A stretch of 64,000 nt of DNA from Paractinoplanes ovalisporus (GCF_016834655.1 NZ_JAENHP010000001.1:434001-498000); one strand, 5' to 3'. Shown: positions 1 through 8,870, counted from the first letter of the stretch. Translations and numbers: made by a program. The notes: generated by a model not told the origin, from the sequence alone.

Positions 1-5
1 AACAC

Positions 6-27
6 GAATTGAAGACTTCTGCAATTC
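6..27. promoter_or_regulatory. imperfect palindrome, possible operator
   Basis: A 22-bp dyad with perfect outer arms GAATTG/CAATTC and 9 of 11 base pairs matching overall. It lies about 100 bp before the ArsR-type gene in an AT-richer stretch. Binding by that regulator is a guess from position; the gene to the left is outside the window. Confidence 0.3.
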
Positions 28-128
28 GGCAGATCACCAATTTCGGATCGTCGCGGTCGTGCCCGGCAGTTTCCCGGCCCGGTGAATTCCGTAGGATTGC
101 CGCACGTTTGTGAGGTGGGGAGACGTCG

Positions 129-470
129 ATGTCAGTGCCGCTCTATCAGGCGAAGGCCGAGATGTTCCGGACGCTCGGCCATCCCGTCCGCATCCGGGTC
201 CTCGAGCTGCTGCAGGCCGGCCCCCGCCCCGTGCGAGACCTGCTCTCCGAGATCGACGTCGAGCCGTCCAACCTCTCCCAGCAGCTGGCGGTCCTGCGCC
301 GCACCGGCGTGGTCGTCTCGTTCCGCGACGGCGGCCTGGTCATGTACGCCCTGAGCACCCCCGACGTGGCCGACCTGCTGGCCGCGGGCCGCCGCATCCT
401 GGGCGCGGTCCTGTCCGACCGCGACGGCCTGCTGGCCGAGCTGAAGGCCCACAGTGCCGCCGACCAGTAG
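129..470 (+). CDS. ArsR-family winged-helix regulator
   Basis: A 113-residue protein that is almost entirely one winged helix-turn-helix. An N-terminal helix (KAEMFRTLGHPVRIRVLELL) is followed by a recognition helix around residues 45-60 (EPSNLSQQLAVLRR) and a wing ending in VMYAL, the order seen in ArsR/SmtB repressors. I see no CxC metal-binding pair in the recognition helix, so a metal ligand is not supported; the inducer is unknown. The ATG has the purine-rich GAGGTGGGGAGA upstream. A TetR gene follows 49 bp downstream with its own promoter, so the two are probably not one operon. Confidence 0.85.
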   Translation: MSVPLYQAKAEMFRTLGHPVRIRVLELLQAGPRPVRDLLSEIDVEPSNLSQQLAVLRRTGVVVSFRDGGLVMYALSTPDVADLLAAGRRILGAVLSDRDGLLAELKAHSAADQ

Positions 471-483
471 TCGCCGCCGCTGA

Positions 484-507
484 TTGCAACCATCCAGTTG
501 GTTGCAT
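484..507. promoter_or_regulatory. inverted-repeat operator of the TetR gene
   Basis: Perfect 8-bp arms TGCAACCA-N6-TGGTTGCA (485-492 and 499-506) lie directly before the TetR gene. A TACGCT -10-like hexamer starts at 507 and ends 7 bp before the ATG at 520, so the dyad would cover the core promoter. That is the usual autoregulation layout of TetR repressors. Confidence 0.6.
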
Positions 508-519
508 ACGCTCGGGGTC

Positions 520-1149
520 ATGGCCTATGACTCCGCCGCTACCCGCGCGCGCCTGATCGACGCCGCGTTCGACGAGTTCGTGGAGCGTGGGCTGGCCGGC
601 GCGCGGGTCGACCGCATCGCGGCCGCGGCCAGGGCCAATAAACAGGCCATCTACGCGTACTTCGGGTCGAAGGACGGACTCTTCGACGCCGTGCTCGCGG
701 CCCGCCTCGGTGTGCTGGCCGACGAGGCGCCCTTCACCCCGGATGACCTGGTCGGGTATGCCGTCGCGCTGTTCGACGCGCTGGGTGACGCCCCGGGTGT
801 GTTGCGGTTGACCCAATGGAACCGCCTCGAGCGCGGCGACGCCACCCCGGGCGAGGTCGAGTCGCACCGTGACAAGGCCCGGGAGGTCCAGAAGGCGCTG
901 GGCCTGCCGGACGAGACCCGGGCCACCGACGTCCTCGAGATCGTGATCGCGATGAGCATGACGTGGGCCACCATGCCGGCCGCGTTGCGCGCGGCCACGG
1001 GCAAGGCGCCGAAGTCACGCCGCGAGGACCACCGGACAGCGCTGATCGACGCCGTGAGTGCGGTGTGCCGGTCCTTCGACCGGGCAACCGTTTCCGGAGC
1101 TTCCGGAGACCAGCCCCGTCCACGAGCCAGAACCACCCGCCGCCGCTGA
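520..1149 (+). CDS. TetR/AcrR-family transcriptional regulator
   Basis: A 209-residue one-component repressor. The N-terminal HTH (residues about 8-55) shows the family pattern RLIDAAFDEFVERGL, then a turn, then AIYAYFGSKDGLF at the end of the recognition helix. The rest is a helical ligand-binding domain that cannot be assigned to a ligand; the tail is Arg-rich. An in-frame TTG at 484 would extend it, but that lies inside the inverted repeat. The ATG at 520 sits one -10 spacing after TACGCT, suggesting a leaderless transcript, so I chose it. No clear efflux or enzyme target is adjacent. Confidence 0.85.
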   Translation: MAYDSAATRARLIDAAFDEFVERGLAGARVDRIAAAARANKQAIYAYFGSKDGLFDAVLAARLGVLADEAPFTPDDLVGYAVALFDALGDAPGVLRLTQWNRLERGDATPGEVESHRDKAREVQKALGLPDETRATDVLEIVIAMSMTWATMPAALRAATGKAPKSRREDHRTALIDAVSAVCRSFDRATVSGASGDQPRPRARTTRRR

Positions 1150-1182
1150 CGCCGGCAACGCCGGGGGCCCGTTGAGCAAAGG

Positions 1183-2406
1183 TCAGCCGGCGCGCAGGGA
1201 CGACTCCACGGCTTTCAGCAACTCGTTGTCCTCGGCCAGCTCGGGGCCGAGCAGCGCCAGCACGTCGCGTGGCGAGCCCGCACGTTCGATGTACGGCTGG
1301 GCGCCCGCGTCCGAGATCGGAGCGCCGGCCCCGCGCAGGTGGTCGATCCACGCGGCCAGGATGCGTGCGGCGCCGGTCGGTGTGCGGCCCGCTGCGCGTT
1401 CGCCGCGCAGCACGGGGACGACGCGGATGGGGATCTTCTGGGAACCGTCGGAGGCGATCTGCGCGAGGGTGTGGCGGATGCGCGGGTTGGCGAAACGCTC
1501 CAGCAACGCCGCCCGATAGGTGGTCAGCTCCCCGGCGGGCAGCGGGACGTGCCGGCATGCCTCGTCCCACCAATCGTCGAGCCAGCCGCGGCACACCGGG
1601 TCGGCCACGGCCTCGGCCACCGTGTCGTGGCCGCGCGCGCTTCCGGCGTACGCGAGCAGGGAATGTCCGCCGTTGAGCAGCAGCAGCTTGCGTGTCTCGT
1701 GGGGCACGACGTCGTCGACGAAGCGGGCGCCGGCCTTCTCCCACGGCGGTCGCCCGGCGGGGAAGTCACCGCTCAGGACCCATTCGGTGAACGGCTCGGT
1801 CACCACCGGCGCGGCGTCGGCCCACCCACCGGTCGACTCCACCTCCCGTACGTCGGAAGCGGTTGTCTTGGGGGTGATGCGGTCGACCATCGTGGTCACG
1901 AAGGAGACGTTGGCGCCGATCCACTCGTCGAGGGCGGGGTCGAGCCGGGACGCCAGGTCGCGCACCACCCGCGACGTGACCTCGCCGTTGCCGGGCAGGT
2001 TGTCGCACGACACGACGGCTACGGGGCCGGAACCGGCCAGGCGCCGCGCGGCCAGGCCGGAGACGAGACGGTCGGCGACCACACCGGACGGGGCGTAGGC
2101 GGCCTCGGTCATCGTCACCGTCACCACCGCCACTGAGGGCAGCGCGACGAGAGAGCGCCACGTCGCCGAGTCGCTTCCGGGGTGGGCGGCGACGAGCGAT
2201 TCCTGCACCTGGAACGAGTCGGCGGACGGTCCGCGCACCACGAGCGTGTAGCGGCAGTCCTGCGCGGTCAGCGCGTCGGCGAGCGTGGCCGAACGGCCGG
2301 TGAACGCGGCGATCCCCCACTCGTCGGTGCTGGCGCCGGTGTACCAGGCCTGGTGCGCGCGGAAGAAGCCGCCGAGGCCGAGGTGGACGATGCGTACGGG
2401 CCTCAC
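1183..2406 (-). CDS. uxuB: fructuronate reductase / mannitol dehydrogenase family
   Basis: NAD-dependent polyol/uronate oxidoreductase of 407 residues. The Rossmann motif is at the N-terminus (IVHLGLGGFFRAHQ, residues 6-19). The family core around MVDRITPKT and the C-terminal dehydrogenase domain are present. The GTG start overlaps the uxaC stop (GTGA), so the two are translationally coupled. With UxaC directly upstream, the likely reaction is D-fructuronate to D-mannonate (UxuB) or tagaturonate to altronate (UxaB); sequence reading alone cannot separate these. It is shorter than the roughly 480-residue enterobacterial enzymes, but ends are intact. No mannonate dehydratase or KDG kinase gene is nearby. 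Confidence 0.8.
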   Translation of the reverse strand: MRPVRIVHLGLGGFFRAHQAWYTGASTDEWGIAAFTGRSATLADALTAQDCRYTLVVRGPSADSFQVQESLVAAHPGSDSATWRSLVALPSVAVVTVTMTEAAYAPSGVVADRLVSGLAARRLAGSGPVAVVSCDNLPGNGEVTSRVVRDLASRLDPALDEWIGANVSFVTTMVDRITPKTTASDVREVESTGGWADAAPVVTEPFTEWVLSGDFPAGRPPWEKAGARFVDDVVPHETRKLLLLNGGHSLLAYAGSARGHDTVAEAVADPVCRGWLDDWWDEACRHVPLPAGELTTYRAALLERFANPRIRHTLAQIASDGSQKIPIRVVPVLRGERAAGRTPTGAARILAAWIDHLRGAGAPISDAGAQPYIERAGSPRDVLALLGPELAEDNELLKAVESSLRAG

Positions 2407-3800
2407 AGCTTGAACACCTCGCGCGGCTGGGTGGCGACGAGCGCGGTGAGCGTTTCGAGCGCCTCGTCCTCGTCGAGCCGGTGGGTGGCGACCAGTTCGG
2501 CCAGGAAACCGGCGTCGAGGCGGCGCGACATGTCGTGCCGGGCGGGGATCGAGCAGAACGCGCGGGTGTCGTCGATGAATCCGGACATGCGGCTGAACCC
2601 GGCGATCTCGGTGACGGCCCGCTGGTAGCGGCGGATCTCGCTCGGGTTGTCGAGGAACCACCACGGCGCCCCGGCGTACACGGCGGGATAGAACCCGGCC
2701 AGCGGCGCGATCTCGCGGCTGTAGACGTCGGGGTCGACCGTGAACAGCACGAGGTGCAGGTTGGGGTGGGTGCCGAAGCGGTCGAGCAGCGGCTGCAGGG
2801 CAGCGGTCAGTTCCAGCTGTACGGGGATGTCGTGCCCGGTGTCGGGCCCGAAGCTCGCGTGGGTGTCGGGGTGGTGGTTGCGCCAGATGCCGGGGTGCAG
2901 GGTCATGACGAGGCCGTCGTCGCACGACATGCGCGCCATCTCGAACGTCATGTGGCGCCGGAACGCGGTCGCCTCGGCCTTGGTGACCGTTCCGTCGAGG
3001 GCGGACCGGTAGATGCGCTCGGCCTCGGACAGGTCGAGCGGTCGGGTGCCGGCGTCGAAGTGACCGTGGTCGGCCGAGACCGCACCCTGCGCGATGAAGT
3101 AGCGCCGCCGCTCCTCGAGGGCCGCGATGTAGCCCGCGTACGAACCGACGTCGCCCGGCAGCTCCTTGATCAGTTCGGGCCAGCCGGGGCGGCCGAGCTC
3201 GAGGTAGCGGTCGGGCCGGAACGTGGGCGCGATCCGGGTCGTCACCGCGGGGTCGTCGCGCAGGGCCTTGTGCGCGGCCAGGTCGTCGGCCGGGTCGTCG
3301 GTGGTGGCCAGGAAGTCGATGCCGAACCGGGACAGCAGGGCGCGCGGCCGGTGGCTGTCCTGGCCCAGCTGCGCGGCGATCAGGTCGTACAGACTGTTCG
3401 CGTTGTCCGCCGACGGTCGCTCGGTGATGCCGAAGACGTCCGCGAACGACGATTCGAACCAGAAACGCACCGGGGTTCCGCGCAACACGTGCCAGTTCGC
3501 GCAGAACAGTCGCCAGGCTTCGCGCGCCCGCTCCTCCGAGAGCGGGCCCTCCCCCACGCCCAGCGCCGTCAGCGACACCCCGTTCGCGTGCAACAGCCGG
3601 GTCACGTAGTGGTCGGGCTGAATGAACAGCGACGCCGGGTCGGTGAACGGTTCGTCGTCGAGGATCAGCCGGGGGTCGACGTGGCCGTGCGGGCTGATGA
3701 TCGGCAGCCCTCGCACCTGCTCGTAGAGGCGGCGGGCGATCGACCGGACTCCCGGCTCGGCGGGCAGCAGCCGGTCGGGGTGCAACGTCAGGGCAGCCAT
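2403..3800 (-). CDS. uxaC: glucuronate isomerase
   Basis: Uronate isomerase of the amidohydrolase superfamily, converting D-glucuronate/galacturonate to fructuronate/tagaturonate in the cytoplasm. About 465 residues, normal for UxaC. The metal-binding ISPHGHVDP motif lies near residue 40, and the C-terminal half carries family blocks such as GFIDDTRAF. An ATG at 3824 would add eight residues (MRANRLGR); the internal ATG at 3800 fits the usual UxaC N-terminus better, but neither has a strong ribosome site. It is the first gene of a leftward pair with uxuB and diverges from the ABC transporter across the 56-bp dyad. Confidence 0.88.
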   Translation of the reverse strand: MAALTLHPDRLLPAEPGVRSIARRLYEQVRGLPIISPHGHVDPRLILDDEPFTDPASLFIQPDHYVTRLLHANGVSLTALGVGEGPLSEERAREAWRLFCANWHVLRGTPVRFWFESSFADVFGITERPSADNANSLYDLIAAQLGQDSHRPRALLSRFGIDFLATTDDPADDLAAHKALRDDPAVTTRIAPTFRPDRYLELGRPGWPELIKELPGDVGSYAGYIAALEERRRYFIAQGAVSADHGHFDAGTRPLDLSEAERIYRSALDGTVTKAEATAFRRHMTFEMARMSCDDGLVMTLHPGIWRNHHPDTHASFGPDTGHDIPVQLELTAALQPLLDRFGTHPNLHLVLFTVDPDVYSREIAPLAGFYPAVYAGAPWWFLDNPSEIRRYQRAVTEIAGFSRMSGFIDDTRAFCSIPARHDMSRRLDAGFLAELVATHRLDEDEALETLTALVATQPREVFKL

Positions 3801-3833
3801 GCGCCCGAGCCTGTTCGCCCGCATTCACCGGAA

Positions 3834-3889
3834 GCAATGAGTTGCCGTTTGTTGCCTGAACCCCACGGCAACAACTGGCAACTGATTGC
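3834..3889. promoter_or_regulatory. 56-bp dyad operator between uxaC and the ABC operon
   Basis: Left arm AGTTGCCGTTTGTTGCC (3840-3856) and right arm GGCAACAACTGGCAACT (3867-3883) are inverted repeats. They extend outward to GCAAT/ATTGC (3834-3838 and 3885-3889). About 20 of 23 positions pair across a 10-nt centre. Each arm holds two direct GTTGCC copies exactly 10 bp apart, one helical turn. The position between divergent sugar genes suggests a shared operator array for a sugar-responsive repressor encoded elsewhere. Confidence 0.6.
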
Positions 3890-3912
3890 GCGGAGGTTAA
3901 CGGGGGCCACAC

Positions 3913-3928
3913 AGTGACCCCGATCACT
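3913..3928. promoter_or_regulatory. short palindrome before the ABC operon
   Basis: AGTGA-N6-TCACT, 5-bp arms, 34 bp upstream of the binding-protein ATG. It could be a second operator or a chance dyad. Confidence 0.25.
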
Positions 3929-3962
3929 CCCTACCGCAAGCGGCTCAGAGGAGACGACTTCC

Positions 3963-5291
3963 ATGAATGCGAAACGTATTACGGCGCTGGCCGCGGTGAC
4001 GGCCCTGGCGCTGGGTGTGGCCGCTTGTGGCGGCGACGATGAGGGTGGCGAGGGCGGCGCCGGTAAGACGCTCAACGTGCTGATCGGGGCCAACACGCAG
4101 TATCCCGACGAGTTCCAGGCGTGGCAGAAGGACATCAGCACGAAGTTTAAAGCGGCGACCGGGGCCGAGGTGAAGTTCGAGACTTTTGCCAGCGCCAACG
4201 ACGAACTCACCAAGATCCAGACGTCGGTCGTGTCCGGTTCCGGGCCGGACGTCTACGCGGTCGGCACGACGTTCACGCCCACCGCCTATTCCACCGGCGC
4301 CTTCGTGAAGATGGGCGACGAGGAATGGTCGAAGATCGGCGGCAAGGAGAAATTCAACCCGGCCACGCTCGGCATCTCGGGACCCGACGAGCAGAACCAG
4401 GTCGGCATTCCGTGGGTGAGCCGGCCGTTCGTCATGGCGTACAACACCGAGCTTCTGAAGGCGGCCGGAATCGACAAGCCGGCCACCACCTGGGACGAAC
4501 TGACCGCGCAGGCGAAACAGCTCACCAAGGGCGACCAGTACGGTTTGGCGATCGCCTACAAGGACAACTTCGACCCGTGGAAGTTCGTCTGGGGCATGTC
4601 CACCCAGGCCGGCAACCCGCTGGTCGACGGCAAGACCGCGAAACTGACCGACCCGGCCGTGCAGAAGGCGTACCAGACCTATTTCGGCTGGCTGGCCAAC
4701 GACAAGGTGGTCGATCCGGCCGCCATCGGCTGGACGAACCCGCAGGCCCTGGCCGCGTTCGCCGAGGGCAAGACCGGTTACTTCCTGCTCACCACCACGA
4801 CCGCGAACAATTCGCTGGAACAGGGCGCGGTGAAGGGCAAGTGGAAGTTCGCGCTGCTGCCGACCGTTCCGCCCGGCGCGACCAGCCGCCCCGCGAACGG
4901 CGTCGAGGCCGCCAGCATCCTCTCCGGTGACAACCTGCTCGTCGCCGACTATTCGAAGAACAAGGACCTCGCTTTCGAGTACGTCAAACTGGTCACCGAC
5001 CAGGAGGCGCAGCTCGACTACTACAAGAAGTTCGGCAACCTGCCGGCGAACGCGGCCGCGCTGCAGACCCTGGCGTCGGACGAGCAGCTGGAACCGGTCA
5101 CCGAGGCGGCCAAGAAGTCGGTCGCGACCCCGTTCACCGGCGCGTGGGCGGACATTCAGCTGGCGCTGACCAATGTGGCCGTGCAGACCCTGCCCGAACT
5201 GACCAAGGGACCGCTCAACACCGGACAGCTGGACTCGCGCATCGCCGAGGCCCAGAAATCGGCGCAATCCTCGCTGGACAGGGCCAAGTAA
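3963..5291 (+). CDS. sugar ABC transporter, lipoprotein substrate-binding protein
   Basis: Extracellular solute-binding protein of family 1, 442 residues. It has a lipoprotein signal peptide (basic MNAKR, hydrophobic core, lipobox LGVAAC with Cys22), then a Gly/Asp/Glu linker and the periplasmic-binding fold. The ATG is preceded by AGAGGAG. It heads a rightward run of two permeases, two oxidoreductases and two TIM-barrel proteins. The substrate is probably a carbohydrate, possibly uronate-containing given the divergent uxaC-uxuB, but the binding residues cannot be read. No ATPase gene is present; such actinobacterial importers commonly use a shared MsiK-type ATPase. Confidence 0.88.
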   Translation: MNAKRITALAAVTALALGVAACGGDDEGGEGGAGKTLNVLIGANTQYPDEFQAWQKDISTKFKAATGAEVKFETFASANDELTKIQTSVVSGSGPDVYAVGTTFTPTAYSTGAFVKMGDEEWSKIGGKEKFNPATLGISGPDEQNQVGIPWVSRPFVMAYNTELLKAAGIDKPATTWDELTAQAKQLTKGDQYGLAIAYKDNFDPWKFVWGMSTQAGNPLVDGKTAKLTDPAVQKAYQTYFGWLANDKVVDPAAIGWTNPQALAAFAEGKTGYFLLTTTTANNSLEQGAVKGKWKFALLPTVPPGATSRPANGVEAASILSGDNLLVADYSKNKDLAFEYVKLVTDQEAQLDYYKKFGNLPANAAALQTLASDEQLEPVTEAAKKSVATPFTGAWADIQLALTNVAVQTLPELTKGPLNTGQLDSRIAEAQKSAQSSLDRAK

Positions 5292-6233
5292 ATGGCCACC
5301 CTCGCGCCTCCCGAGCAGAAAGCGCCACCCCGGCCCGTACGGCGGAAAGGGGTGACCGAGCAGCAGCGTCCGCTCTGGCTGCTCACCCCCGGTGGGTTGC
5401 TGATGACGGTGGTCATCGTTCTCCCGCTGATCCTCGCCCTGTGGATCTCGCTGATCGATCTCGACCAGTACACGTTGCGCCGGTGGGTGGAGGCGCCGTT
5501 CATCGGCCTGAACAACTACGTCGAGTCGTTCAGTTCGGGACTTCTGAACTCGATCTGGATCAGCGTGTCGTTCGCGGTCATCTCGACGGTCGCGACCGTT
5601 CCGATCGGTATCGCCGCGGCTCTGGTCACCCAGAACAAGTACCGGGGCCGCGGCCTGGTCCGGGCGGTGTTCCTCATCCCGTACGTGTTGCCGTCGTTCG
5701 TCGTCGCCTCGGTGTGGCGCACCATGCTGCAGCCGGACGGGATCGTGAACGCGTGGCTGTCGAAAGTGGGCATCGACGGCGGGCTGTGGCTCAGCGGTCC
5801 CCGGTCGTACTGGACCCTGATCCTGGTCGAGATCTGGGCGGCCTGGCCGTTCATCTATCTGATGGCGCTCGCGGCCCTGCAGTCGGTCGACCACGAGGTG
5901 CACGAGGCGTCGGCGGTCGACGGGGCGACCTGGTGGCCCAAGCTGCGCCGGGTGATCCTGCCCTATCTGCGCGGGCCGGTGCTGCTGGCCTGCCTGCTCG
6001 CGACGCTCAACCACATCAACAACTTCACGTTGCCGTTCGTGCTGTTCGGGGCCCCCGCGCCGGAGGACGTCAACGTGATGCCGATGATCGTCTACGTCAC
6101 CAGCTTCCAGAGCCTGCGCTTCGGGCTCAGCGCGGCGATGGCGGTGCTGTCGCTGATCCTGATCGCGATCCCGCTGTTCATCTACCTGCGCGCGGTGCGG
6201 CTGGACGTCCATGACGAGGGAGGCCGCAAATGA
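5292..6233 (+). CDS. sugar ABC transporter permease, MalF type
   Basis: Inner-membrane permease of 313 residues with about six membrane segments. The first follows a basic N-terminal tail (LLTPGGLLMTVVIVLPLILA). The EAA loop that contacts the ATPase is seen around residues 206-226 (EASAVDGATWWPKLRR). The ATG directly follows the stop of the binding-protein gene, and the 3' end overlaps the next permease by 4 bp, so the three are co-translated. Confidence 0.9.
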   Translation: MATLAPPEQKAPPRPVRRKGVTEQQRPLWLLTPGGLLMTVVIVLPLILALWISLIDLDQYTLRRWVEAPFIGLNNYVESFSSGLLNSIWISVSFAVISTVATVPIGIAAALVTQNKYRGRGLVRAVFLIPYVLPSFVVASVWRTMLQPDGIVNAWLSKVGIDGGLWLSGPRSYWTLILVEIWAAWPFIYLMALAALQSVDHEVHEASAVDGATWWPKLRRVILPYLRGPVLLACLLATLNHINNFTLPFVLFGAPAPEDVNVMPMIVYVTSFQSLRFGLSAAMAVLSLILIAIPLFIYLRAVRLDVHDEGGRK

Positions 6234-7099
6234 GCACTACCGCCTCTTCGGAAGCCACCCGGCTTCTGCCCCGATGGATGCTCGCCACGCTCACGGCGGT
6301 GCTCGTCGCGCTCGTGCTCGTCCCGGTGCTGTACATCCTGCTCGCCTCGCTCAACAGCGACGTGGGCGTGGCGTCGGGCGAGTTCTGGCCCAGCTCGTGG
6401 AGCCTGGACAGCTACACCCGCATCTGGACCACGGCCGACCTGTCCACCGGCATCCTGAACAGCCTGATCGTCTGCGCGTTCACCGCGGTCGCGTCGGCCG
6501 TCCTCGGGACGATGACCGCGTACGTGCTCGTGCGGTACACGTTCTTCGGCCGGCTGACCATCCTGCGCGGTCTGGTCGGTCTGCAGAGCATCCCGGGAAC
6601 GCTCATGCTGCTGCCGGTGTTCGTGCTGTTCTCGTCGGCCGGCAACTATCTGGGCGTGACCGTCATCGGCACCCGGTGGGGGCTGTTCATCGCCTACCTG
6701 ACGTTCGCCCTGCCGTTCTCGACGTGGGTGATGGTCACGTATCTGCGCGGGCTGCCCCGCGAACTGGAAGAGGCTGCGCGCACCGACGGCGCGTCCACGA
6801 TGGTCATCCTGTGGCGGATCATCTTCCCGCTCAGCCTGCCGGCGATCGTGGTGAGCGGTATCTTCGCGTTTCTGCTCGGATGGAACGACGTGCTGTTCGC
6901 TTCGGTGCTCACCCGGCCGGAAACGCACACCGCCGCGGTGGCCCTGCAGATCGTCGGTTCGTCGCAGGAGGGCGGCGCGTTGCCGGTCTACTCCCAGATC
7001 ATGGCCGCCTCGCTCATCTGCGCGGCCCCGGTCGTCATCCTCTATCTGGCCTTCCAGCGCTACCTGGTGGGTGGCCTGACCGCGGGCGGCGTCAAGTGA
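6230..7099 (+). CDS. sugar ABC transporter permease, MalG type
   Basis: Second permease, 289 residues, six predicted membrane segments, with the EAA loop near residues 179-199 (EEAARTDGASTMVILWRI). It pairs with the upstream MalF-type protein to form the translocation channel. It starts within the previous stop (ATGA) and its own stop overlaps the GTG of the following oxidoreductase (GTGA). Confidence 0.9.
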   Translation: MSTTASSEATRLLPRWMLATLTAVLVALVLVPVLYILLASLNSDVGVASGEFWPSSWSLDSYTRIWTTADLSTGILNSLIVCAFTAVASAVLGTMTAYVLVRYTFFGRLTILRGLVGLQSIPGTLMLLPVFVLFSSAGNYLGVTVIGTRWGLFIAYLTFALPFSTWVMVTYLRGLPRELEEAARTDGASTMVILWRIIFPLSLPAIVVSGIFAFLLGWNDVLFASVLTRPETHTAAVALQIVGSSQEGGALPVYSQIMAASLICAAPVVILYLAFQRYLVGGLTAGGVK

Positions 7100-8028
7100 C
7101 TGGCCCCCGGGTGGCGGTGGTCGGGCTGGGTGACGTGTCCGTCGTGCACCTGGCCGCCATCGAGAAGCTGGGCGCCACGCTCGTCGGGGTGTGCGACTCG
7201 CGCGGCGATTATTGCGCGCTTCTGGACGAAGTACGTCCGGATGTTGTCCATGTGTGCACTCCGCACGACCAACATGTGCCGGTGGCGCTGGCCGCTCTCG
7301 AGCGGGGCGTGCACGTTCTGCTCGAGAAGCCGGTCGCGAACACGATCGAGCAGGCCGACCGGCTCGTGGCGGCGGCCAAGGACCATCCCACGCTCAAGGT
7401 AGGTGTGTGCCTGCAGAACCGGTACAACCTGACGTCACAGGCCGCGTTCGAGATGCTCACCTCGGGCGAGCTGGGCGCGGTCCGCGGCGGGTCGGCGTCG
7501 GTGTTGTGGCATCGCGACGCCGCCTACTACGCCGCGCGGCCGTGGCGGGGTGTGCGCGAACGCTCCGGCGGCGGCGTGCTGATCAACCAGGCCATCCACA
7601 CGCTCGACCTGCTGCAGTGGCTGCTCGGCGAGGTCGTCACCGTGCGCGGGCACTCCGGTCAGTACGGCGGGGTGTCCGGTGACGTCGAGGACACCGCGCA
7701 CATGGTGCTCGACCATGCGGGCGGCGCGCGCAGCGTCTTCTTCGCCACCACCACCAACGCCACCGACTCGCCGGTCACGATCGAGATCGTCGCCGAGCGG
7801 GGCGCGCTGCTCATCCGGGGTGACCTGACGGTGGCGTACGCCGACGGCCGGGTCGAAAGCATCGCCGAGCTGTCGCCGGACGGGGGCGGCCGCTCCTACT
7901 GGGGCGCCTCGCACGAGCTGCTCATCGCCGATTTCTACCGTTCGCTCAGCGACCCGTCGCCGTTCTGGATCGGGCCCCAGGAGGCGCTGAAGGCCCAGCA
8001 TCTGATCGACGAGATCTACACCGCTTAG
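7096..8028 (+). CDS. Gfo/Idh/MocA-family oxidoreductase
   Basis: NAD(P)-dependent sugar oxidoreductase of 310 residues. The N-terminal Rossmann segment is VAVVGLGDVSVVHL, where the second half of the usual GxGxxG is altered. The family signature EKPVANT is near residue 78, and a C-terminal substrate domain contains GVLINQAIHTLDLLQW with the catalytic-type His. The GTG start overlaps the permease stop. Members oxidise C3 or C1 hydroxyls of sugars and inositols; together with the TIM-barrel partner this suggests an oxidation/isomerisation step on the imported sugar. The exact substrate is unknown. Confidence 0.85.
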   Translation: MTGPRVAVVGLGDVSVVHLAAIEKLGATLVGVCDSRGDYCALLDEVRPDVVHVCTPHDQHVPVALAALERGVHVLLEKPVANTIEQADRLVAAAKDHPTLKVGVCLQNRYNLTSQAAFEMLTSGELGAVRGGSASVLWHRDAAYYAARPWRGVRERSGGGVLINQAIHTLDLLQWLLGEVVTVRGHSGQYGGVSGDVEDTAHMVLDHAGGARSVFFATTTNATDSPVTIEIVAERGALLIRGDLTVAYADGRVESIAELSPDGGGRSYWGASHELLIADFYRSLSDPSPFWIGPQEALKAQHLIDEIYTA

Positions 8029-8042
8029 GAAGGGCACCGCCG

Positions 8043-8870
8043 ATGTGGACTCTCTCCGGATTCTCCGACGAGATCTCCCCCGACTTCACCGAGCAGTGCG
8101 AGGTCGTCTCCGGCCTCGGCATGAAGTACGTCGAGGTACGCAGCGCCTGGGACGTCAACATCCTCGACCTGTCCCCCGACCAGCTCGACACGATCAAGAA
8201 GACCCTTTCCACGTACGGGCTGAGGGTGTCCTCGATCGGCTCCCCGATCGGGAAGATTCCCGTCACCGAGGACTTCGAGCCGCACCTGGAACGCATGAAG
8301 CACGCGGCTGAGGTCGCCCGGCTGCTCGAGGCCCCGTACATCCGGATCTTCTCGTTCTTCATGCCCGCCGGCGACGACCCGGCCACCCACCGCGCGGAAG
8401 TGATCGAACGGATGCGCGCACTGACGCGCGTGGCCGAGGAAGCCGACCTGGTGCTGCTGCACGAGAACGAGAAGGAGATCTACGGTGACGTGCCCAGCCG
8501 GTGCCTCGACCTGATCCGCTCGGTCGGTTCGCCCTATCTGCGGCTCGCCTGGGATCCGGCCAACTTCGTGCAGGTCGGCGTGCGCCCCTACACGGACGGG
8601 TACGCACAACTGCGACCGCACATCGAATACGTGCAGATCAAGGACGCGCTGTTCGCCGACAACACGGTCGTGCCGGCCGGGCAGGGCGACGGCGAGGTGG
8701 CGGCGACGATGCGCGCGCTGCGGCACGACGGGTTCGACGGGTTCTTCTCGCTCGAACCGCACCTCGCCGGCGGACACGCCACCGGGGGTTTCTCCGGGCC
8801 GGAGCTGTTCACGACCGCCTGGCGGGCTTTCACCGGCCTGCTCGACACCGAGGAGATCGAGTACGCATGA
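8043..8870 (+). CDS. sugar phosphate isomerase/epimerase-type TIM barrel
   Basis: A 275-residue protein of the xylose-isomerase-like TIM-barrel (AP endonuclease 2) superfamily. Metal-ligand positions fall on successive strands: LLHENEKEIY, RLAWDPANF, EYVQIKDA and FFSLEPHLAGG. AGGAAGG precedes the ATG. It is cytoplasmic and acts on an unphosphorylated or oxidised sugar by analogy with neighbours. It overlaps the next oxidoreductase by 4 bp, and the second oxidoreductase/TIM pair repeats the same order. Confidence 0.82.
   Translation: MWTLSGFSDEISPDFTEQCEVVSGLGMKYVEVRSAWDVNILDLSPDQLDTIKKTLSTYGLRVSSIGSPIGKIPVTEDFEPHLERMKHAAEVARLLEAPYIRIFSFFMPAGDDPATHRAEVIERMRALTRVAEEADLVLLHENEKEIYGDVPSRCLDLIRSVGSPYLRLAWDPANFVQVGVRPYTDGYAQLRPHIEYVQIKDALFADNTVVPAGQGDGEVAATMRALRHDGFDGFFSLEPHLAGGHATGGFSGPELFTTAWRAFTGLLDTEEIEYA

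Noticed and set aside
2407..3927. uxuB as a 914-residue fusion extending upstream through uxaC
   Set aside because: The extension is an out-of-frame reading of uxaC. The GTG overlapping the uxaC stop gives a normal family N-terminus.
3945..6212. 755-residue antisense frame over the ABC transporter genes
   Set aside because: A shadow frame: the plus strand encodes unmistakable transporter proteins.
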